From Actinomycetes bacterium (GTDB taxonomy: Bacteria > Actinomycetota > Actinomycetes > Actinomycetales > Dermatophilaceae): a DNA stretch of 48,050 bases. The stretch covers positions 1 to 48,050 of the forward strand of contig JAKOPT010000095.1 in NCBI GenBank assembly GCA_029778715.1, read 5' to 3'. Positions 18,523 through 26,604 of this stretch are shown piece by piece. The notes below the pieces were generated by a model that did no database searches, was not told the DNA's origin, and was given only the letters and a program-made list of their open reading frames with translations. Each line of letters starts with the position of its first letter. The first letter of the stretch is position 1. Both the position numbers and the translations under genes were made by a program.

Positions 18523-19724
18523 CGGGGCGCCTCCGCCCCGAGCAGCGGCATACACAACACCCGATCGCCGGGGTGCACCTGCGTGACCGACGCGGGCACG
18601 ATCGCCAGCGCGTTGGCTCCGGCGAGTGCCCCGAGCATGTGCGACCCCTGGCCGGCGCTCGGGACGGCGACCCCGCCACTGACCTCGACCCGGGTGTATT
18701 CGACCTTGCCGCCCACCGACGACCACCTCGCACCGGCTCTCGCCTCGAAGAGCATCGGCTCGCCCGCCCGGCCCGCCAGCCGCCGCAGCAGCGGCACGAC
18801 GAACACCTGGAACGACACCAGCGAACTCACCGGGTTGCCCGGCAACGTGACCACGGGTATGCCGCGCGGCCCGAGCGTGCCGGCCCCCTGCGGCATACCC
18901 GGACGCATGGCGACCTTGACGAACTCGACCGTGCCGGTCGCGGTGAGCACCTCCTTGACCGTGTCGTGCGCGCCCATCGACACCCCGCCAGAGGTGAGGA
19001 CGAGATCGGGGGCGCCCGGCGGATCGGCGAGGAGGGCGCGCACCGCCTCGGCGTCGTCGGGCAGGTGCCCGGCATGGGCGAGTTCGGCGCCGGCGGCCCG
19101 GACGAGTTCGGCGAGCATGAGCTGGTTGGAGTCGACGATCTGGCCCGGCGCCGGCTCGTCGCCGAGGGGGATGAGTTCGTCGCCGGTGGAGAAGAGGGCG
19201 ACGCGCGGGCGGGGGTGGGCCCGCACCGAGGTGACATTGGCGGCGGCGACAAGCGCGAGCGCACCGGGGGTGAGGACGGTGCCGGTGGCCACCACCGGTT
19301 CGCCGGCCCGCACGTCCTCACCGCGGCGGCGCACGTGCCGACCGGGGGCGACCCGGGCCCGGATCTCGACCACGGACACGCCGGCGTCGGTGTCTTCGAC
19401 CGGCACGACCGCATCCGCCTCAGCCGGCAGGGGGGCCCCGGTCATGATGCGGGCCGCCGAGCCCCGCGGCACGTGGAGCGCCCGCGGATCACCGGCCGGA
19501 ATATCGGCGATCACCGGCAACCGGACCGGAAGGGGCCCGTGGAGGTCGGCGGCGTGAACGGCATACCCATCCATCGCGGAGTTGTCGAAACCGGGCAGAT
19601 CGAGGCGGGCGACGACGGGGGCCGCGCTCACCAGGCCCCCCGCCTGCGCGGTCGCGACCGTCACCGGCGCCAGCGGCGCCACAAGGGCGAGCAGGGCGGC
19701 GCGGTGGTCCTCGACGGTGCGCAT
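18519..19724 (-). CDS. gephyrin-like molybdopterin molybdotransferase (MoeA/Glp)
   Basis: 401 aa. Domains in MoeA order: DLPGFDNSAMDGYAV near residue 45, RIMTGAPLPAEADAVVPVED, the MPT-binding domain with LFSTGDELIPLG, SNQLML, TSGGVSMGAHD and LPGNPVSSLVSF, then domain IV (C-terminal beta barrel). MoeA inserts molybdenum into adenylated molybdopterin. The gene next to rimJ and the GlpR/SepX gene is, in corynebacteria, the gephyrin-like Glp that binds FtsZ, so this copy could serve division, Moco synthesis or both. ATG 19724 is used, with GTG 19730 and 19727 as alternatives. Its stop overlaps the next GTG. Confidence 0.9.
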   Translation of the reverse strand: MRTVEDHRAALLALVAPLAPVTVATAQAGGLVSAAPVVARLDLPGFDNSAMDGYAVHAADLHGPLPVRLPVIADIPAGDPRALHVPRGSAARIMTGAPLPAEADAVVPVEDTDAGVSVVEIRARVAPGRHVRRRGEDVRAGEPVVATGTVLTPGALALVAAANVTSVRAHPRPRVALFSTGDELIPLGDEPAPGQIVDSNQLMLAELVRAAGAELAHAGHLPDDAEAVRALLADPPGAPDLVLTSGGVSMGAHDTVKEVLTATGTVEFVKVAMRPGMPQGAGTLGPRGIPVVTLPGNPVSSLVSFQVFVVPLLRRLAGRAGEPMLFEARAGARWSSVGGKVEYTRVEVSGGVAVPSAGQGSHMLGALAGANALAIVPASVTQVHPGDRVLCMPLLGAEAPR

Positions 19725-19812
19725 CACCACGGCCGACCACCCCGGAACTGGCGACCGGCAGCCGCCGGCACCACGACGTCGAGAAAGCCACCTAGGCGCA
19801 TAGCGCTCACCC

Positions 19813-19818
19813 TACGAT
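19813..19818 (+). promoter_or_regulatory. -10 box of the 5-formyl-THF cyclo-ligase gene (leaderless)
   Basis: TACGAT, 7 nt before the ATG at 19826. It overlaps the alternative upstream ATG at 19817 and so argues against it. Confidence 0.5.
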
Positions 19819-19825
19819 GAGCGCC

Positions 19826-20416
19826 ATGGCGGACGAACCCAAACGCGAGGTCCGCGCCGCCTTGCGCGCGGCGCGGCGCGGCATCGCCGCCGCTCGTGAC
19901 GTGGCCGACGACGACGAAGCCGTGGCCCGCGCCATCCTCGCCCTGCTCGCCGCCGAGGAACTGGGGTCCGGCGCGACGGTGACCCTCTACGAGTCACTCC
20001 CCGGCGAGCCGCCCACCACGGCCACCATCGCCGTCCTCCACGCCGCCGGCGTACGCGTGCTCGTGCCGATCACCCGTCCCGACTTCGACCTCGACTGGAC
20101 CGACGCCGCCGACGAGCAGCGCCGGCCCCTCGGGGTCGAGGCCATCGGTGCCGCAGACCTCGTCCTGGCTCCCGGCTTGTCCGTCGACGCCTCGGGCACC
20201 CGGCTCGGCCAAGGCGGCGGCTGCTACGACCGGGCGTTGCCGCGGCGCGCTGCCGAAGTCAAGACGGTCGTCGTGCTGCACCCTGAGGAAGACCCGGGCC
20301 CGCTCCGCGCCGAGGAAGTCCCAGTCCTGGCCCTGCCGCGAGACCCCCACGACATCCCCGTTGACGGGGTCGTGACCGCCGCCGGACATCACTGGTTGCG
20401 CGCGGGCCGACCCTGA
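19826..20416 (+). CDS. 5-formyltetrahydrofolate cyclo-ligase
   Basis: 196 aa. It converts 5-formyl-THF to 5,10-methenyl-THF with ATP. Key features are the N-terminal Lys/Arg helix (KREVRAALRAARRG), LYESLPGEPPT, the central LVLAPGLSVDASGTRLGQGGGCYDR loop that binds ATP and folate, and the terminal HDIPVDGVVT. The ATG at 19826 is preferred over 19817 because of the -10 box spacing. It is divergent from moeA/glp; this gene, glp, rimJ and glpR also cluster in corynebacteria. Confidence 0.92.
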   Translation: MADEPKREVRAALRAARRGIAAARDVADDDEAVARAILALLAAEELGSGATVTLYESLPGEPPTTATIAVLHAAGVRVLVPITRPDFDLDWTDAADEQRRPLGVEAIGAADLVLAPGLSVDASGTRLGQGGGCYDRALPRRAAEVKTVVVLHPEEDPGPLRAEEVPVLALPRDPHDIPVDGVVTAAGHHWLRAGRP

Positions 20417-20466
20417 TCTCGACGCGTGAACGTGACCGAGGGGAATGTCCGGCCAGACTTGCGGCG

Positions 20467-20472
20467 TATTCT
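20467..20472 (+). promoter_or_regulatory. probable -10 box for the fmdB-like gene
   Basis: TATTCT about 75 nt before the ATG at 20547. Unlike most genes here, this one has a leader and an AGGAG ribosome site (about 20533). No clear -35 box. Confidence 0.3.
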
Positions 20473-20546
20473 CTGGCGAGATTCCCCTGTCGCCGGCGAC
20501 CCGGCATACCGTCCGTGGCGCCCCTTCCTCCCAGGAGCCTGCTCCC

Positions 20547-20942
20547 ATGCCGACGTACGCCTACGCGTGCACCGATTGCGGTCACCGCTTCGACATCGTC
20601 CAGTCCTTCCACGACGACGCGCTGACCGAGTGCCCCGAGTGCGAGGGCCGGTTGCGCAAGGTGTTCAACTCCGTCGGCGTGGTGTTCAAGGGGAGCGGCT
20701 TCTACAAGACGGACAGCCGCTCCGAGGGGAAGGCCAAGAGCGCCCCGGCCGGGAAGGGCGCGGGCGGCTCCGCAGCCAAGGAGTCGACCGCGAATGGGTC
20801 CAGCGGCTCCGGCGGCTCCGGCACGGCCGCGGCCGCGGCCGCGAGCAAGGCTTCGGGAGCCAACGGGTCGTCAGGGAGCGCCACCGCCGGGTCCTCGTCA
20901 TCCACAGGGGCCGGGGCCGCACGCGTGTCGTCCACAGCCTGA
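20547..20942 (+). CDS. FmdB family zinc-ribbon protein
   Basis: 131 aa. The N-terminal FmdB/CxxC regulatory domain holds two CxxC knuckles, C8-x2-C11 and C29-x2-C32, in YAYACTDCGHRFD and ECPECEG, ending in the FKGSGFYKTD signature. From residue about 58 the protein is a low-complexity Ser/Gly/Ala tail, probably disordered. Small FmdB proteins may act as transcription or metal-responsive factors, but the actinobacterial ones are untested. The ATG at 20547 follows an AGGAG ribosome site; the upstream in-frame GTG is not needed. It lies between 5-FCL and the SAF gene. Confidence 0.9.
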   Translation: MPTYAYACTDCGHRFDIVQSFHDDALTECPECEGRLRKVFNSVGVVFKGSGFYKTDSRSEGKAKSAPAGKGAGGSAAKESTANGSSGSGGSGTAAAAAASKASGANGSSGSATAGSSSSTGAGAARVSSTA

Positions 20943-20974
20943 CGATGACGCGGGACAAGAGCCCGAAGGGCTCC

Positions 20975-20980
20975 TAGCGT
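20975..20980 (+). promoter_or_regulatory. -10 box of the SAF-domain gene (leaderless)
   Basis: TAGCGT, 7 nt before the ATG at 20988. Confidence 0.5.
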
Positions 20981-20987
20981 CGAGGGC

Positions 20988-21713
20988 ATGAGTCTCGTGC
21001 CCCGCCGTCACCGACCAGCCACCGCTGCCGCCCACCCCCGCCGCAGCTGGCGGGAGCGGTGGCGCGGAGCGGGACGCCGGACCCGCTGGCGCCGTCTCGT
21101 GCTGCGGCGGGCGGCGGCCTTGGTGGTCTTCGCGCTCGCCCTCGCCGCGGCGACAGTCAGCCTGCGGGCCCCCACCCCAACCACGACCACGATCGTGGTG
21201 GCGGCCCGCGACCTGGGCGCCGGTCACCGGCTCGAAGCCGGTGACCTGCAACCGGCTGCTATCGATGCCCGGCTGTCCGTCCCGGCGGTCGACAGCCCGG
21301 GATCGCTTCTCGGGCGCCGACTGGCGACCGCGGTGACCGCGGGTGAACCGCTGAGCCCCACCCGGCTGGTGCCCCGCACCCTCGCCGAGGGTTTGCCTCC
21401 GGACACGGCCGCCTTCCCGATCCGGGTCGCCGACCCCCGCGTGCTCGACCTGCTGAGTGCGGGTCAGCACGTCCGGCTACACCGGGCCAGCACCGGTGCG
21501 CTGCTCGCAACCCACGTTCTCGTCCTCGGCATCGACCCGGCCACCGACGGCGGAGCGCCCCTCTCCCTCGGTCCCGGGCCGGAGCGCGGCATCGTCGTCG
21601 CGCTTCCGGCCAGCGCCGTCGACGCGGCGCTGGCGACTCCGGAGAACGACGGGCTTGCACCCCGGATGCAGGTCGTGCCCGACGCCGAACAGACCCCCGC
21701 ACCCCACCCGTAA
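20988..21713 (+). CDS. SAF domain protein (CpaB/RcpC-like)
   Basis: 241 aa. A very basic N-terminus (about 40 residues, many Arg) precedes one membrane helix (ALVVFALALAAATVSL). Outside follows a SAF domain: TIVVAARDLGAGHRLEAGDLQPAAI and LGRRLATAVTAGEPLSPTRLV. The C-terminal part resembles the RcpC/CpaB extension of Flp-pilus assembly proteins, but no other pilus gene is nearby, so a role in pili is only a possibility. Such genes next to fmdB and mscL are common in Actinobacteria. A leaderless start is suggested by the -10 box. Confidence 0.8.
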   Translation: MSLVPRRHRPATAAAHPRRSWRERWRGAGRRTRWRRLVLRRAAALVVFALALAAATVSLRAPTPTTTTIVVAARDLGAGHRLEAGDLQPAAIDARLSVPAVDSPGSLLGRRLATAVTAGEPLSPTRLVPRTLAEGLPPDTAAFPIRVADPRVLDLLSAGQHVRLHRASTGALLATHVLVLGIDPATDGGAPLSLGPGPERGIVVALPASAVDAALATPENDGLAPRMQVVPDAEQTPAPHP

Positions 21714-21717
21714 CCCC

Positions 21718-21787
21718 TTTCCCGCCTCAACCGTCCAACGTCCACTTCGCACCCCGACGGTCGAGGGGTCAAGTGCCCCTTTCCCAC
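21718..21787 (+). repeat. REP-like element copy B
   Basis: Matches the family from TTTCCCGCCT to CCCTTTCCCAC; the central inverted repeat is degraded (CACCCCGA against TCGAGGGGT). It lies 5 bp after the SAF gene stop, in sense orientation, so it may serve as its terminator. Confidence 0.75.
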
Positions 21788-21936
21788 CTGAACTCGCCCG
21801 GCAAGACCTCACGCAGCCCGCGTCGCCGTCCTACTCAGTCGTTCATCAAGTGGTCGAGATCGGGCCGGGTCGGTACCCTATTTCCCGGTTCCGCACCTGA
21901 TAGCGGGATTTCGCCTCACACGAAGGATTAACCCCG

Positions 21937-22320
21937 ATGCAGGGCTTCAAGAAGTTTCTCCTCCAAGGCAACGTGGTCGAACTGGCCGTTGCCGTCATCA
22001 TCGCCGGCGCGTTCGGCAAGGTCGTCGACTCCGTCGTCAAGTTCCTCATGGACATCATCGCGCTCGTCGGTGGTGCCCCCAATTTCGACAGCCTGTCGAT
22101 CGCCATCGGCAGCCACCAGTTGTACTACGGCCCGATGATCACCGCGATCGTCGGCTTCGTCATCCTCGCCGCGGTCATCTACTTCGTCGTCGTCAAGCCC
22201 TACGAGGCCGCGACCGCGTTCATGAACCGCAACAAGGTCGAAGAGGAAATCGCCCCGGCTGTCGACGAGTCCGTCGAACTGCTCAAGGAGATCCGCGACT
22301 CCCTCAAGGCGCGCGGCTGA
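21937..22320 (+). CDS. mscL: large-conductance mechanosensitive channel
   Basis: 127 aa. It opens under membrane tension to release solutes after osmotic downshock. The N-terminal helix and TM1 (GFKKFLLQGNVVELAVAVIIAGAFGKVVDSVVKFL) are canonical, with the Gly/Ala-rich pore. The periplasmic loop and TM2 (PMITAIVGFVILAAVIYFVVVKPYEA) follow, then a C-terminal bundle helix (VELLKEIRDSL). The ATG has an AAGGA ribosome site. A possible -10, TACCCT, lies near 21876. A strong terminator hairpin follows at 22336. Confidence 0.97.
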   Translation: MQGFKKFLLQGNVVELAVAVIIAGAFGKVVDSVVKFLMDIIALVGGAPNFDSLSIAIGSHQLYYGPMITAIVGFVILAAVIYFVVVKPYEAATAFMNRNKVEEEIAPAVDESVELLKEIRDSLKARG

Positions 22321-22335
22321 CGTCCTCCCACACTC

Positions 22336-22377
22336 GACTCGAAGGGGTGGCACCGCGAGGTGCCACCCCTTCGAGTC
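22336..22377. terminator. hairpin terminator after mscL
   Basis: Perfect 19-bp arms (GACTCGAAGGGGTGGCACC and its complement) with loop GCGA, beginning 16 bp after the mscL stop. Because the DUF4011 gene converges from the right (stop 22601), it may serve both sides. Confidence 0.88.
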
Positions 22378-22600
22378 TGTCCGGCCACTGACGTGCGGGC
22401 TCTACTCCCAATGGGGTGGGCGTTGCTCCTCCAGCCAGCGTCGGCGAGCTCCGTCATCGCCGCCCTCTCCCCAGTCGGCGTCGGTGTCGTCCCGCGTTTG
22501 TTCGGTCGCCGCCCGGGCTGGGGTTCTCGGCGAACTCCCCTCCGACGGCCCGTCGGCTGCCCGGGTCGCCCGCCGAGAACCGCGGCGGGCCGGACGCGCG

Positions 22601-25600
22601 TCAGCGCTCATCGCCCGTTGCGTCGGTGGGTCCGTCATCGGTATGCCGCACCGCTGCGGGCGTGTTGACCAACTCGTCCTCGCCGGCTGCCACCGGCCCG
22701 GATGCTGCGGCCCGGATCCGCTCCACGTCGCGGGCCGGGTCGCGATAGAGATCGGTGCCCCACACGTGCACCACCTGCCAACCGCGTCGCTTCAACTCCT
22801 CGACGCGCAACCGGTCACGTTCGAGCGGGCTGGACAGCGCGGCATACCGCAATCCGTCGGTGAGCACGGCCACCCAGGGCCCGTCCGCTCGGGCGGGGTC
22901 GGTGACGGCCAGGTCGACACCGGAGCCGTCGGCGCCGATGTCGTGGACGATCAGGCCCTGATCGCGAAGGCGCCGCGCCAGATCGACGACGAGCGCGTCG
23001 TCGGTGCCGGACGTGTCCGGGTCGGAATCTGCCGGCGGGCCAGCGGCATACGCCAAGAAATCGCGCAGGACGTGCCCGCCCCGTGACTTCAATCGTTCGG
23101 GGGCAAGGTCCTCGGCACGCATCGCGGAGACCACCTGGAGCCGGCGCCGGGCGCGGGTCCCCGCCACGTTGAGGACGAATTCGCCGCCCTTCTGGTTGAG
23201 CGGCCCGAAGCGGTGCATCACCCGCCCGTGCGCGGTCTTGCCGTAACCCACGGAGAAGATCACGGCATCCCAGTGTTCCCCCTGGGCCCGCTCGACAGGC
23301 TTGATGACGAACGGTTCCAGGGCATCCGGGTCGAAGAACGCCGCGACCTCCTCGGGGAGGTCGGCCACCGTATGCCGCAGGGCCTCCTCGAGGCGCGCCG
23401 CGTGCGGCATACCGAGGGTAAGGACGGCCAAGGATTCATGGGGCCGGTGGCGGGCATGATCGAGGACGAGGGGGACGACGGCGTCGACTTCGGCACGGGT
23501 CGACTCGATGGTCGCGGACTCCGGGTCCACAACCCCGTGCCCCTCGATGATCTCCAGGGTGAGAGCGGGGTCGTCGGCGGGCGGAGCGGGGATGGTGGCC
23601 AGTTCCCCGCCGTAGAACGCCGCATTGGAGAAGCCGATGAGTCGCTCGTCCAGCGATCGGTAGTGGTGGTCCAGCCGATGCGGAGGCACGAGAGCGCGCA
23701 GCGCGTCGAGGATCGAGGTGCCGGGTTCGAACGACGCGCGCGGGACCGATTCATCCGCGGGGGCAGCAGTCGCAAAGGACGTGGGGGGTACCTGCTGCGG
23801 ATCACCGACGACGATGACCTGACGGGCCCTGGTGATCGCCGGCACGGCGGCTGCCACCGCCACCTGGGACGCCTCATCGATGATGACCACGTCGAACCAC
23901 GACCCGGGGGGAATGACACCCGCGACGACGAGCGGGCTCATGACCCAACACGGCCTGAGTCCGGTCATCAACTCGCCGGCCAAGGGCATGAGCTCGTGCA
24001 CGGCCAACCCACCACGAGAGCGCGTCACCTCCTCGCGCAGGGTGCCCGCCGCCGTCGAGTGCGACCGCACCAGCGCGGTGACACGGCTGGCGAGACGATC
24101 ACGGACCTGGGTGGCCGCGCTCCGGGCCAGCGACCGCTCCGCCTCCGCGAGCTGGTTCACAACGGCCCGAAGGTCATCCCCGCGGTGCTCCCGCAGCCGT
24201 GGATCGACCCTGAACAACTCATCGGCGATGGACGTCCACCACACGTGCCGCACTTCGTCGGCCACCTGCTCCGCCGGCACGGCCCGGTCTCGCAGGTCGT
24301 TCACCAGGGGACGCCATCCGTGGGTATACAGCGCCTCGAGGGCGGCACGCACCCGGGGCACGATGGCGAGTTGATCGGGGACGGCTGCCAACTCGGTCAG
24401 AACACGTTCGAGGTCGCCCCGGTCGAGATCGACCAGGCGCGGCGCGTCCGGACGCACCGGCAAGTGGGCATCGAGCCAGTCGAGGGCCTCGGCGACGGCC
24501 GCACGTTCGGTGCGAGCCCGGTCCAGGTCAGCGGGGATCTCCGGACGTCCGCCAGCACCGGCGAGGTCTCGCCAGGCGCTGCGCTGTCCGGCCGCGGCCC
24601 GCAGGGCACCGTGGAAGTCGGCCGGGGGCGGCCCGGGCCGCAGCAACCGACGAGCCTCCTTGACGATCCGCCGACGCTCCCACCAGCCCACGTCCGATGC
24701 CCGAGAACCACGGTGCTGCCCGGGGGCGGTGGCCGCCACGGCCTCGTCCAGGGGGGCGTCGAACACCTCGGCCCGGAAGACCTCGAGGGTGTCGCGCACC
24801 GCCGCCAGGGTGCCGAGCGTCTCGCCCCACCCGCTGATCGTGTGCACGTCGGGGTATCGCAACCCGGCGAACACCTCACCGAACGTGTCATCCAGCCGGC
24901 TCAACCCGGTGGGGCCCAGCAACCACTCCAGGGTTTCGCGCGCCTGCTCCGCCTCCTCTTCGGTGGCCAGTGAGGCACCGAACCACGGGTCGTCGCCCCC
25001 GTCCGTGCGCCAGGCTCCCAATCGGGCCAGCCGCTCGAACTCCGCGGCCGTCGCCTCGCGGGTGGCCGAGGTTAAGGCAGCCAGCGGCGCGCCGACGAGC
25101 CGAACGCTCGAGCGCGCCGGCCGGTCCCCGGCAGCCTCTCGGACGATCGCGGACATGACCTCGTGGGCGCTCACCCCCCAAGGCTCGCGCCGGTCGTGCA
25201 CGGCGCCGCGATGGTCGGCCAGAGTCGCTGCGGCGGCCCGGAGGTAGTGCTCCGGTGTCGGAGGTATGCCGTCCGCTCCGCGTCCCTTGCGGCTCGCCGG
25301 CGCCGGGGCCGGGCCGGCTTGCCCGGCCTGGCTGACCGGGGGCGGCATACCGGGTATGCCGTCGGCCACCACGGCGGCGAGTTGCGCGAGCGCTGCCCCT
25401 CGGCTGCGGCTGCCGTGCGGGAAATCGAGCGTGAGGAACCCGAGGCCCACAGCGTCCAGGCGGGCCACGAGCGCGTCGAGCGCGGCCCGCTTCTCCGCGA
25501 CGACGAGGACCCGTTGGCCCTGTCCGGCGTAGGCGGCCACCAGGTTGGCAATCGTCTGCGTCTTGCCGGTGCCCGATGCCCCCTCGATGACCACGTGCCG

Positions 25601-26476
25601 CCCGGCGAGAGCGGCGTTGATGGCCGCCTGCTGCGAGGTGTCGGCCGGCAGGACGAGCCCGCCGGCTTCCGCCAGCGACGGGCCCGGCGCCGCGGGGCCG
25701 GTGACGGACGCCGTGAGGGCAGCCGCCGCGTCGACGTCACCGGCGAGCGCGGCGACGACTTCGTGACCGGCAACCGTGGCGCCCTGGGCGGCGAGGTCGG
25801 CGACCATGGGCAACTTGGCGTAGGTAAAGGTGCCGACGACGACGCGCGGACTGATGGTGAACCCAGGGATGTCGGCGCAGGCGGCCGCGAGCGCGGCATA
25901 CGTCGGGTGCGGTTCGAAGCCGGAGCCAGCGACCGCCATTGCCTCGAAGACGGCGACCTCGACGGGCAGGCCGCGTTCGACGTTGAGGTAATGCTCGAGG
26001 ACCGGGTTGAACTCGATCTCGTCGGAAAGGTCGATGATGATGTCGGCGCCCGGGCCCGCGGGGCGCAACGTGGCCGCGCGCAGCAGGACGGGGGCGACGG
26101 GGGTGCGCGTGGTGCCCGGCAGGTCCCAGGAGGCCATCCCGAAGGCAGCGAAGCATGTCTGGAGGCCGCGTTCCTCGGTGAGTTCGCGGGCCTTGGCGGC
26201 GATCGCCCGAGCGCGGCGGCGAGCCTCGTCGAACGCGGCGTGTTCGCGGTAGAGGTCGGAGAGCCGGGTCGAACGCCCGGTCATGAGTCGCGCGACGCCG
26301 CCCGGGTGGGCGGTGGTGAGGTCGAGGGTGCCGGTGGGCAGATCGCGGTGCCACAGCAGCGTGTTGGGCCCGCCGAGGTCGACGAGAGAGCGGGTCCAGG
26401 TCGCCATCGCGGCCTTGACCGTGGCGGTCCGGGCATCCGGCGCCTCGTCGGGGCGGGGGGTGTCGGGCGGACTCAC
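22601..26476 (-). CDS. DUF4011-type SF1 helicase with C-terminal REase-like domain
   Basis: 1291 aa. The N-terminal ~280 residues are DUF4011-like (LWHRDLPTGTLDL, then FGMASW and VAPVLLRAATLRP). The helicase motifs are EGASGTGKTQ (about 295), VVIIDEASQVA, VVVGDPQQVPPTSF, HYRSLDERLIGFSN and a VAGTRARRRL motif VI. The last ~100 residues resemble the Vsr/REase_MTES_1575 nuclease fold (GVDLAV, ERDRLRVEELKRRGW, VWGTDLYRDP). The usual Glu before Asp-Gly (ECDG) is Leu here (LTDG), so the nuclease may be inactive. DUF4011-helicase-Vsr proteins have been reported as antiphage systems; whether this one is defensive is inference. A TAGCCT box 6 nt before GTG 26476 suggests a leaderless mRNA. Confidence 0.85.
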   Translation of the reverse strand: MSPPDTPRPDEAPDARTATVKAAMATWTRSLVDLGGPNTLLWHRDLPTGTLDLTTAHPGGVARLMTGRSTRLSDLYREHAAFDEARRRARAIAAKARELTEERGLQTCFAAFGMASWDLPGTTRTPVAPVLLRAATLRPAGPGADIIIDLSDEIEFNPVLEHYLNVERGLPVEVAVFEAMAVAGSGFEPHPTYAALAAACADIPGFTISPRVVVGTFTYAKLPMVADLAAQGATVAGHEVVAALAGDVDAAAALTASVTGPAAPGPSLAEAGGLVLPADTSQQAAINAALAGRHVVIEGASGTGKTQTIANLVAAYAGQGQRVLVVAEKRAALDALVARLDAVGLGFLTLDFPHGSRSRGAALAQLAAVVADGIPGMPPPVSQAGQAGPAPAPASRKGRGADGIPPTPEHYLRAAAATLADHRGAVHDRREPWGVSAHEVMSAIVREAAGDRPARSSVRLVGAPLAALTSATREATAAEFERLARLGAWRTDGGDDPWFGASLATEEEAEQARETLEWLLGPTGLSRLDDTFGEVFAGLRYPDVHTISGWGETLGTLAAVRDTLEVFRAEVFDAPLDEAVAATAPGQHRGSRASDVGWWERRRIVKEARRLLRPGPPPADFHGALRAAAGQRSAWRDLAGAGGRPEIPADLDRARTERAAVAEALDWLDAHLPVRPDAPRLVDLDRGDLERVLTELAAVPDQLAIVPRVRAALEALYTHGWRPLVNDLRDRAVPAEQVADEVRHVWWTSIADELFRVDPRLREHRGDDLRAVVNQLAEAERSLARSAATQVRDRLASRVTALVRSHSTAAGTLREEVTRSRGGLAVHELMPLAGELMTGLRPCWVMSPLVVAGVIPPGSWFDVVIIDEASQVAVAAAVPAITRARQVIVVGDPQQVPPTSFATAAPADESVPRASFEPGTSILDALRALVPPHRLDHHYRSLDERLIGFSNAAFYGGELATIPAPPADDPALTLEIIEGHGVVDPESATIESTRAEVDAVVPLVLDHARHRPHESLAVLTLGMPHAARLEEALRHTVADLPEEVAAFFDPDALEPFVIKPVERAQGEHWDAVIFSVGYGKTAHGRVMHRFGPLNQKGGEFVLNVAGTRARRRLQVVSAMRAEDLAPERLKSRGGHVLRDFLAYAAGPPADSDPDTSGTDDALVVDLARRLRDQGLIVHDIGADGSGVDLAVTDPARADGPWVAVLTDGLRYAALSSPLERDRLRVEELKRRGWQVVHVWGTDLYRDPARDVERIRAAASGPVAAGEDELVNTPAAVRHTDDGPTDATGDER

Positions 26477-26482
26477 TACTGC

Positions 26483-26488
26483 AGGCTA
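26483..26488 (-). promoter_or_regulatory. -10 box of the DUF4011 helicase gene
   Basis: TAGCCT on the minus strand, 6 nt before the GTG at 26476. Confidence 0.45.
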
Positions 26489-26604
26489 ACAAGCGGTTCC
26501 GTATGCCGCCTGCGCCGCGCCGCAACGCCTCTCAGCTGTGCTTCGCCGCTGCGCTTTGCCGGGGTCGCATGGCGCAGTGTCTGGCGCTGGGCCGGCCGGC
26601 GCGG

